From Eretmocerus hayati (taxonomy: Eukaryota; Arthropoda; Insecta; Hymenoptera; Aphelinidae): a stretch of DNA of 64,000 nucleotides. Both the position numbers and the translations under genes were made by a program. The stretch is from contig CM056743.1 of NCBI GenBank assembly GCA_029851415.1, positions 70,152,186 through 70,216,185 on the forward strand, in the 5' to 3' direction. Numbering within the stretch: the stretch's first letter is position 1; each line of letters begins with the position of its first letter. Shown here in pieces: positions 63,855 to 64,000 of this stretch. The notes beneath the pieces were generated by a model. The model saw only the letters and a program-made list of their open reading frames with translations. It was not told the DNA's origin and ran no database searches.

Positions 63855-64000
63855 TAGCCGTCACGAGTGACTACCTCCGGAACAGGACCCTCGTGTACGA
63901 CACCGACGAGGGACAAGAGATTCGGGTACTGTTCGCCGGAATCGGACAGGGATCGGTCTCCGGGCCGTTCAACTGGAACACCCAGTATGACAGCTTACTG
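63855..64000 (+). pseudogene. LINE G3 ORF2, continuation after the insertion
   Basis: The frame resumes with AVTSDYLRNRTLVYDTDEGQ and reaches GIGQGSVSGPFNW and YDSLL at the window edge. The catalytic box would lie beyond the window. The coding sequence here is 1-2% different from G1. Confidence 0.9.

Larger units (their letters stand above)
58494..64000 (+). mobile_element. LINE G3, R1-clade-like LINE, 5'-complete, runs off window
   Basis: It starts CCCCGTAGGGGGCTTTGGG directly after (GA)n. The 5' UTR is 254 bp, followed by ORF1 (58748-60637) and ORF2 (60630 to beyond 64000), with a 1479-bp TA-target element inside ORF2. Full-length ORF1 and the position at the GA tract suggest that the true 5' end is present. 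It is the reference copy for G1, G2 and H. Confidence 0.88.

Overview
This window is arthropod (most likely insect) genomic DNA that consists almost entirely of transposable elements. The evidence is that non-LTR retrotransposons of two lineages dominate both strands, DNA transposons with terminal inverted repeats (TIRs) and target-site duplications (TSDs) are nested inside them, simple repeats are common, and no bacterial gene organisation is present. The only gene-like item that is not clearly a LINE is a terminal exon for a SWIM-type zinc-finger protein at 287-676. Its 3' end is duplicated as an inverted repeat. The species cannot be fixed from sequence alone.

Layout. 1-4.2 kb: SWIM exon inside an inverted duplication, a small hairpin repeat, a degenerate GTGTAGAG minisatellite and a LINE fragment. 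4.25-4.84 kb: a GC-rich ~0.6 kb retroposon with 14-bp TSDs; a second copy lies at 17.26 kb. 4.86-10.37 kb: LINE A, full-length but frameshifted (minus strand). 10.4-18.5 kb: mostly non-coding DNA with two MITE-like hairpins and several tandem repeats. 18.5-27.6 kb: LINE B, interrupted by LINE B2. 27.6-30.9 kb: LINE E (5'-truncated) and LINE F (internally deleted). 30.9-36.8 kb: three R1-like LINE copies on the plus strand (G1, G2, H). H continues in pieces to 50.4 kb because three TIR elements of 4.4, 5.0 and 3.0 kb sit inside it. The 5.0-kb element itself contains a 2.65-kb long-TIR element, which contains an 0.87-kb Harbinger-like element. 50.6-51.16 kb: a second copy of the segment seen at 17.1-18.5 kb. 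51.2-58.4 kb: LINEs L, M and D, head to tail on the minus strand. 58.5-64 kb: LINE G3 (plus strand, R1-like), with intact ORF1 and with ORF2 split by a 1.48-kb TA-target element.

What ties the window together is a (GA)n/(TC)n microsatellite. Nearly every LINE end lies directly against such a tract. The minus-strand elements (CR1-group-like: PHD-like finger ORF1, microsatellite 3' tails) read 5' (TC)n-element-(TC)n 3'. The plus-strand elements (R1-clade-like: zinc-knuckle ORF1, poly(A) 3' ends) read (GA)n-element-An-(GA)n. Two unrelated LINE lineages therefore appear to use the same microsatellite target from opposite strands. In addition, all four preserved 5' ends of the minus-strand lineage carry a GGTRAGT splice-donor-like heptamer next to the (TC)n tract. 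In three copies ORF1 and ORF2 are in the same frame, separated only by UGA followed by CUA, a context associated with stop-codon readthrough. These are the observations I consider most likely to be new. Lineage names come from motif recognition only; no database search was possible.
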